This document shows, piece by piece, positions 24,819 to 28,117 of a stretch of 28,117 nucleotides of DNA. Below the pieces are notes generated by a model. That model saw only the letters and a program-made list of their open reading frames with translations, searched no databases and had not been told where the DNA came from. How positions within the stretch are numbered: the first letter of the stretch is position 1; each line of letters begins with the position of its first letter. The position numbers were made by a program, and so were the translations under genes. The stretch covers positions 1 to 28,117 of the forward strand of contig CAZMBM010000010.1 in assembly GCA_964564475.1 (NCBI GenBank). The letters are read 5' to 3'. Origin of the DNA: CG1-02-35-72 sp964564475. Its GTDB lineage: Bacteria > Bacteroidota > Bacteroidia > Flavobacteriales > Flavobacteriaceae.

Positions 24819-24829
24819 ACTGAACACTA
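24819..24829 (-). repeat. Right inverted repeat of S23-type cassette
   Basis: ACTGAACACTA; on the minus strand its first three bases are the TAG stop codon of ruvC. Just inside, ATTAC (24803-24807) and GTAAT (24814-24818) form a small hairpin with TGCCAA as loop. Confidence 0.8.
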
Positions 24830-25381
24830 TTTTTTAACTCTTTTTTCATTCTGCTTAACAAACGACGCCCATCCTGTATAATTCTTGTTAGCTGTTACCT
24901 TCCCGGAATTATAAAAATGACAGACTGCCGCTGCTAAACCATCGGTAGCATCTAAGTTTTTTGGAAGGCTTTTTAAACCGAGTAAACTTTGGAGCATTTT
25001 AGCTACTTGTTCTTTACTGGCATTGCCGTTGCCCGTAATGGCCATTTTTATTTTTTTGGGTGAATACTCGGTAATGGGTATCTGACGCGATAAACCGGCC
25101 GCCATAGCCACACCTTGGGCACGCCCCAGTTTGAGCATACTTTGTACATTTTTCCCAAAAAAAGGGGCTTCAATGGCAATTTCATCGGGATGGTAAGTGT
25201 CGATTAACTCTAAGGTGCGTTCAAAAATATATTTGAGTTTTTTGTAGTGATTGTCGAGCTTTTTAAGTTGTAATTCGTTCATTTGAATAAAGGTCATATG
25301 TTTGTTTAAAACCTTTATCAAACCGAAACCCATAATACTTGTTCCGGGATCTATACCCAATATGATTTTTTCTGAAGCCAA
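24827..25381 (-). CDS. ruvC: Crossover junction endodeoxyribonuclease RuvC
   Basis: Holliday-junction resolvase acting with RuvAB. 184 aa, full length. The RNase-H-like active site is complete: Asp11 (GIDPGT), Glu71 (IEAPFF), Asp144 and Asp147 (DATDGLAAA), with the family segment GRAQGVAMAAG (87-97) and SPKKIKMAITGNGNASKEQV. The stop codon is formed by the outermost bases of the cassette's inverted repeat, while the C terminus (WASFVKQNEKRVKK) looks native. The divergent membrane-protein gene starts only 22 nt away. Confidence 0.95.
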   Translation of the reverse strand: MASEKIILGIDPGTSIMGFGLIKVLNKHMTFIQMNELQLKKLDNHYKKLKYIFERTLELIDTYHPDEIAIEAPFFGKNVQSMLKLGRAQGVAMAAGLSRQIPITEYSPKKIKMAITGNGNASKEQVAKMLQSLLGLKSLPKNLDATDGLAAAVCHFYNSGKVTANKNYTGWASFVKQNEKRVKK

Positions 25382-25400
25382 ATAGTTGTTAATTTGTAGT

Positions 25401-25408
25401 CAAATGTA
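25401..25408 (-). promoter_or_regulatory. Possible -7 box for ruvC
   Basis: Minus-strand TACATTTG matches TAnnTTTG and lies 19 nt before the ruvC ATG. It overlaps the start codon of the divergent gene at 25404. No -33 element is obvious. Confidence 0.35.
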
Positions 25409-26357
25409 CAATTTAAAACCCATATTTAAATCGGTTTTTAGCGCCCTTGTAAAAACACTTATTTTGTTAGGAGCTGCTTATTTTATTTATAGCCGGTTGA
25501 TTAAAAACAATGATATAGACGGATTAATTTTTTATGACAATTTAAAAAAGATAGTGGTAAAAAGTATTCCAACTTTTGTGTTAATTTTAAGCCTTAGCCT
25601 TGCCAATTGGTTGTTGGAAATACTGAAGTGGCAATCTTTGGTTAGCACTGTACATAATATTACTTTTATAACAGCTGCCAAACAGTGTTTAAGTGCTTTA
25701 ACCGCTTCGTTATTTACGCCAAACAGGTTGGGTGATTATGTGGCTAAAAGCCTATATTTTAAAGGCAGTAAAACCAAAATTATAGCTTTAAACAGTGTAG
25801 GACATGGGTTGCAATTGAGTGCTACAATCTTTTTTGGCCTTTTGGGACTGGCTTTTTTAAGTTCTAACTACCCCATAAAAGTTTCGTTTAATACCCCATT
25901 AATTTTACTTTTTTTAATGTTAATGTTGTCTGTACCCGCCTTTAAATCGGGTCGCTTTTGGGCGCGTAAACTATTCCGGTTTTATAAAAATATAAAGACA
26001 AAATTGCTTTTTAAGATTAGCTTCCTATCGGTTTTGCGATATCTTATTTTTAGTCACCAATATTACATTTTATTGCTGTTGTTGGGCTTACAAGTCGGCT
26101 ATATTACCGGTATGGCGGCTATTTTTAGCATGTATTTATTAGCATCGCTACTTCCGGCTTTAAGCATAGCCGATTGGCTTGTAAAAGGCTCTGTAGCTGT
26201 TTTTGTATTTGGTTTTTTAAAGGTTCCGGCTCTTTTGATAGTGCAAGTCAGTTTATTGATGTGGGTGTTGAATTTTGCCCTACCGGCTATAGTTGGAAGT
26301 GTTTACATTGTCAAATTTAAGATTAACCAACCCAAACCTGTTGCGTCAAGCGTATGA
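25404..26357 (+). CDS. Polytopic membrane protein, lysylphosphatidylglycerol synthase TM-region / flippase-like family
   Basis: 317 aa from ATG 25404 (MYNLKPIFKSVFSALVK); a TTG six codons upstream is not needed. About seven to eight hydrophobic segments. NWLLEILKWQSLV and ALTASLFTPNRLGDYVAKSLYF correspond to the conserved early region of this family, with the TPNRLGDY motif being typical, and LPALSIADWLVKGSV near the C terminus is another conserved segment. Family members act as lipid flippases or synthase membrane domains. The overlap by 4 nt with the glycosyltransferase downstream suggests a joint role in envelope glycolipid metabolism; the substrate is unknown. Confidence 0.82.
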   Translation: MYNLKPIFKSVFSALVKTLILLGAAYFIYSRLIKNNDIDGLIFYDNLKKIVVKSIPTFVLILSLSLANWLLEILKWQSLVSTVHNITFITAAKQCLSALTASLFTPNRLGDYVAKSLYFKGSKTKIIALNSVGHGLQLSATIFFGLLGLAFLSSNYPIKVSFNTPLILLFLMLMLSVPAFKSGRFWARKLFRFYKNIKTKLLFKISFLSVLRYLIFSHQYYILLLLLGLQVGYITGMAAIFSMYLLASLLPALSIADWLVKGSVAVFVFGFLKVPALLIVQVSLLMWVLNFALPAIVGSVYIVKFKINQPKPVASSV

Positions 26358-27475
26358 TAATAGTCGCTGTTTTAATAAGTGTATTGTATGTTTTGCTGAT
26401 GCTTCTTTTAGCAAACGGACAGACGAAATTAAAACCTTTTGTGTTTAAACAACAAACTGTTTTTACACAGTTCTCTGTCATTGTGCCCTTTCGAGATGAA
26501 GCCGATAATCTAGAAAACTTATTACACAGTTTTTCGACATTAGACTATCCGAAAGAGTCTTTTGAGATTATTTTAATAAACGATTTTTCATCGGATAATT
26601 ATGCGTCCATTATAGAAAGATTTAAAAAGACAATGCCAAATTTAAGCTGTATAAATGCTGTTAAATCTGACATATCGCCCAAAAAGGCCGCTTTAAGTTT
26701 GGGTATTTTAAAAGCGCAATACGATTGGATAATGACTACCGATGCCGATTGTGCTTTTAATAAAAATTGGTTACAGGCCTACAATCAAAAAATTATTGAC
26801 GACAAGCCTTTGTTAATTGCCGGATTGGTAAAGTTTAACATTTCAAAATCTTTTTTAAACCGTTTTCAATGCCTCGATTTGTTGAGTTTACAAGCCACTT
26901 TATTGGGGTCGTTTGGTTGGCATAAACCTCTTTTTTGTCACGGAGCCAATTTGTGTTATACCAAAAGTTTGTTTTATGGATTAGACGGCTTTAAAAACCA
27001 TCAAAATATTGCCAGTGGCGACGATGTTTTTTTGTTGGAAGCCGCTTTTAAAAAATACCCTAACAGGGTAAGCGTCTTAAACAGTCTGGAAGCTACCGTT
27101 ACGACAAATACCGAACCTTCATTTAAAAAATTACTCTCACAACGCACCCGTTGGGCAGCCAAAGCCACCTCTTATAAAAATGCTACGATTAAAATAGTAG
27201 GGCTTATTGTTTTTGCAATGAATTTGTTGTTGATAACCGTGGCTGTTTTAAGTCTTTTCGGACTCTTTAGCCTTAAGGTATTTTTACTGATTTTTTTGAT
27301 AAAATTTAATATCGACGTGGTTGTTTTATATCCAATGGCGCGGTTTTTTAAACAAGAAATAGTCTTAAAAAGTTATGTGTTGAGCAGTTTTTTATATCCG
27401 CTTTTTAGCGTAATGAGTGTTTTTTTAGGATTTACCAAAGGCTATACTTGGAAGCAAAGAAAGTTTAAAAAATAA
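26354..27475 (+). CDS. Family-2 glycosyltransferase, membrane-anchored
   Basis: 373 aa. One N-terminal TM helix (1-20), a GT-A catalytic domain, and two to three C-terminal TM segments (about 275-365). Motifs: SVIVPFRDEADNLENLL (about 41-57), LINDFSS (about 74), DADC (about 128-131, metal-binding DxD), ASGDDVFLLEA, and QRTRWAAKA, the QxxRW of processive or membrane GT2 enzymes. The start ATGA overlaps the preceding stop by 4 nt, so translation is coupled to the flippase-like protein. The donor and acceptor cannot be told; a membrane glycolipid or polysaccharide is likely. Confidence 0.86.
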   Translation: MIIVAVLISVLYVLLMLLLANGQTKLKPFVFKQQTVFTQFSVIVPFRDEADNLENLLHSFSTLDYPKESFEIILINDFSSDNYASIIERFKKTMPNLSCINAVKSDISPKKAALSLGILKAQYDWIMTTDADCAFNKNWLQAYNQKIIDDKPLLIAGLVKFNISKSFLNRFQCLDLLSLQATLLGSFGWHKPLFCHGANLCYTKSLFYGLDGFKNHQNIASGDDVFLLEAAFKKYPNRVSVLNSLEATVTTNTEPSFKKLLSQRTRWAAKATSYKNATIKIVGLIVFAMNLLLITVAVLSLFGLFSLKVFLLIFLIKFNIDVVVLYPMARFFKQEIVLKSYVLSSFLYPLFSVMSVFLGFTKGYTWKQRKFKK

Positions 27476-27537
27476 ATACCTCTACTTTGTTTTAGGGTGG
27501 CTCTATCCAAGTTCACCCCTAGTAAAAAGAGGTATTT
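27474..27537. terminator. Large inverted repeat between convergent genes, probable bidirectional terminator
   Basis: Outer arms AAATACCTCT (27474-27483) and AGAGGTATTT (27528-27537) are perfect complements. Inside, TTTTAGGGTG (27490-27499) pairs with CACCCCTAGTAAAA (27514-27527) with small bulges, giving a two-step hairpin with a 14-nt apical loop. It begins at the glycosyltransferase stop and lies 51 nt from the end of the convergent lipoprotein gene. There is no long U tract, so another structured role is possible. Confidence 0.55.
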
Positions 27538-27587
27538 GTTAAATGGTTTTTAGAGGTCTAGTTTCTAGATTCTTGTTTCTAAAGGTC

Positions 27588-28076
27588 TTAATTCTTTATT
27601 ATTACAGGTAATTCAAACTGCGTCGTAACAGGCATCCCGCGTTTTATGGCGGGTTGTAAAGTTGGTATTTTGCTAGCAAACCTTTTTAAAAGACTATCTA
27701 AAAGGCTTTCATAATCTTTATTTTGACTTTTAGAAGTCACTTTCACAAATTGTGTTTTACCAGATTGCAGAACTTTTAATGTCACCAATAAAGTGTCGTT
27801 TTCTGCCGTTTTTGTTTTAAGCGGGTACTTTTTTAAGAGGCTGTTAATATGTTCGGCCATTTTTATTTGAAAGCATATTTTTTGTTTGTCCCTATCTGGA
27901 ATATTTTTACATTCCGGGAAAAGGGGATAGGCATCTATGGTAGTAAAATCTATAACGGTATCAATTGTTAGGGTGTTTGGTGAACTTTGTTTTGGAAAAA
28001 AATAATCGCAAGATGTTAAAAATAACACGCTAAAAATGAGCGGGAATAAATGGATATGAGTGGAATTTTTTTTCAC
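27588..28076 (-). CDS. Lipoprotein of unknown function with TonB C-terminal-like features
   Basis: 162 aa from a GTG at 28076, chosen because it gives a classic lipoprotein signal (MKKNSTHIHLFPLIFSVLFLTSC, lipobox LTSC, Cys23). A TTG at 28103 would add nine residues, and the frame stays open to the window edge, so the start is uncertain. After the signal, FPECKNIPDRDKQKICFQIKMAEHINSLLKKYP resembles the region preceding the TonB C-terminal domain in many Bacteroidota proteins (paired Cys, then helix), and VLQSGKTQFVKVTSKSQNKDYESLL ... LQPAIKRGMPVTTQFELPV resembles the TonB-C fold itself. It is probably an envelope protein; the specific role is not known. Confidence 0.72.
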   Translation of the reverse strand: MKKNSTHIHLFPLIFSVLFLTSCDYFFPKQSSPNTLTIDTVIDFTTIDAYPLFPECKNIPDRDKQKICFQIKMAEHINSLLKKYPLKTKTAENDTLLVTLKVLQSGKTQFVKVTSKSQNKDYESLLDSLLKRFASKIPTLQPAIKRGMPVTTQFELPVIIKN

Positions 28077-28117
28077 AAGGTGAAAGTAAGAAAAATTAAA
28101 CAAAAAAACCGAGCACA

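Larger units (their letters stand above)
24413..24829 (-). mobile_element. Inverted-repeat-bounded cassette carrying the S23-type gene
   Basis: TAGTGTTCAGT (24413-24423) and its exact complement ACTGAACACTA (24819-24829) bound a 417-bp segment that contains only the four-helix-bundle gene. Pairing can continue as ATTA after a one-base bulge. The right repeat includes the ruvC stop codon and the left repeat lies 5 nt from the hemW start. The same motif TGCCAA stands just inside both ends. No transposase or clear target duplication is present, so mobility is inferred from the ends and the gene family. Confidence 0.45.

Noticed and set aside
24784..24861. Longer form of the four-helix-bundle protein starting at 24861 inside ruvC
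   Set aside because: The added 26 residues lie in the ruvC frame-shadow and inverted repeat, and the family starts at MKFQDLL (24783).
27541..27587. Repeated TTTCTA words after the 64-bp hairpin
   Set aside because: Short and imperfect low-complexity repeats, too weak to call an element.
1..28117. CRISPR array, rRNA, tRNA, transposase or defence system
   Set aside because: No regularly spaced repeats, no RNA gene consensus and no transposase, nuclease-helicase or toxin-antitoxin pair was found; all larger genes have a metabolic or housekeeping assignment.

Overview
The window looks like chromosomal DNA of a member of the Bacteroidota, most likely a low-GC Flavobacteriaceae. The signs are a SusC/SusD-type glycan locus, a type IX secretion (T9SS) C-terminal tail on a secreted amylase, TAnnTTTG-type promoter boxes, no Shine-Dalgarno pattern, and the gene types present. 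No rRNA, tRNA, CRISPR array or complete insertion sequence was seen. No gene-free stretch exceeds 300 bases.

Region 1 (1-16450) is an alpha-glucan/maltose utilisation locus made of two divergent units around a LacI-family regulator. On the minus strand lie the regulator (6141-7172) and then an operon: MFS sugar transporter, beta-phosphoglucomutase, GH65 maltose phosphorylase, and a GH13 cyclomaltodextrinase/neopullulanase-like enzyme cut by the window's left edge. On the plus strand are a SusC-like TonB-dependent transporter, a SusD-like lipoprotein, a SusE-like starch-binding lipoprotein, a strong terminator, and a T9SS-exported GH13 amylase with a CBM48-like module. The inferred flow is: surface amylase cuts the polymer; SusC/D/E bind and import oligosaccharides; the GH13 enzyme trims them, probably in the periplasm; MFS imports maltose; GH65 phosphorolyses it to glucose and beta-glucose-1-phosphate; the mutase makes glucose-6-phosphate. 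A 16-bp LacI-type operator lies between lacI and susC. A separate 25-bp block, 22/25 identical, occurs upstream of both the MFS operon and susC.

Region 2 (16485-19445) holds a secreted protein of unknown function with a coiled-coil and WG-repeat-like part, then an overlapping pabB-pabC pair for p-aminobenzoate (folate) synthesis.

Region 3 (19442-23144, minus strand) has a DadA-type FAD oxidoreductase, an alpha-ketoglutaric-semialdehyde-dehydrogenase-like enzyme (together suggestive of part of a hydroxyproline pathway), a MmcQ/YjbR protein and an OsmC-family protein.

Region 4 (23208-28117) has hemW and ruvC, separated by a four-helix-bundle (S23/IVS-type) gene bounded by an 11-bp perfect inverted repeat. 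It also has a flippase-like membrane protein overlapping a family-2 glycosyltransferase, and a lipoprotein. hemW itself appears to carry an in-frame insertion of palindromic repeat DNA. The two most unusual structures are the inverted-repeat-bounded S23-type cassette between ruvC and hemW and the palindromic in-frame insert inside hemW, only about 300 bp apart.
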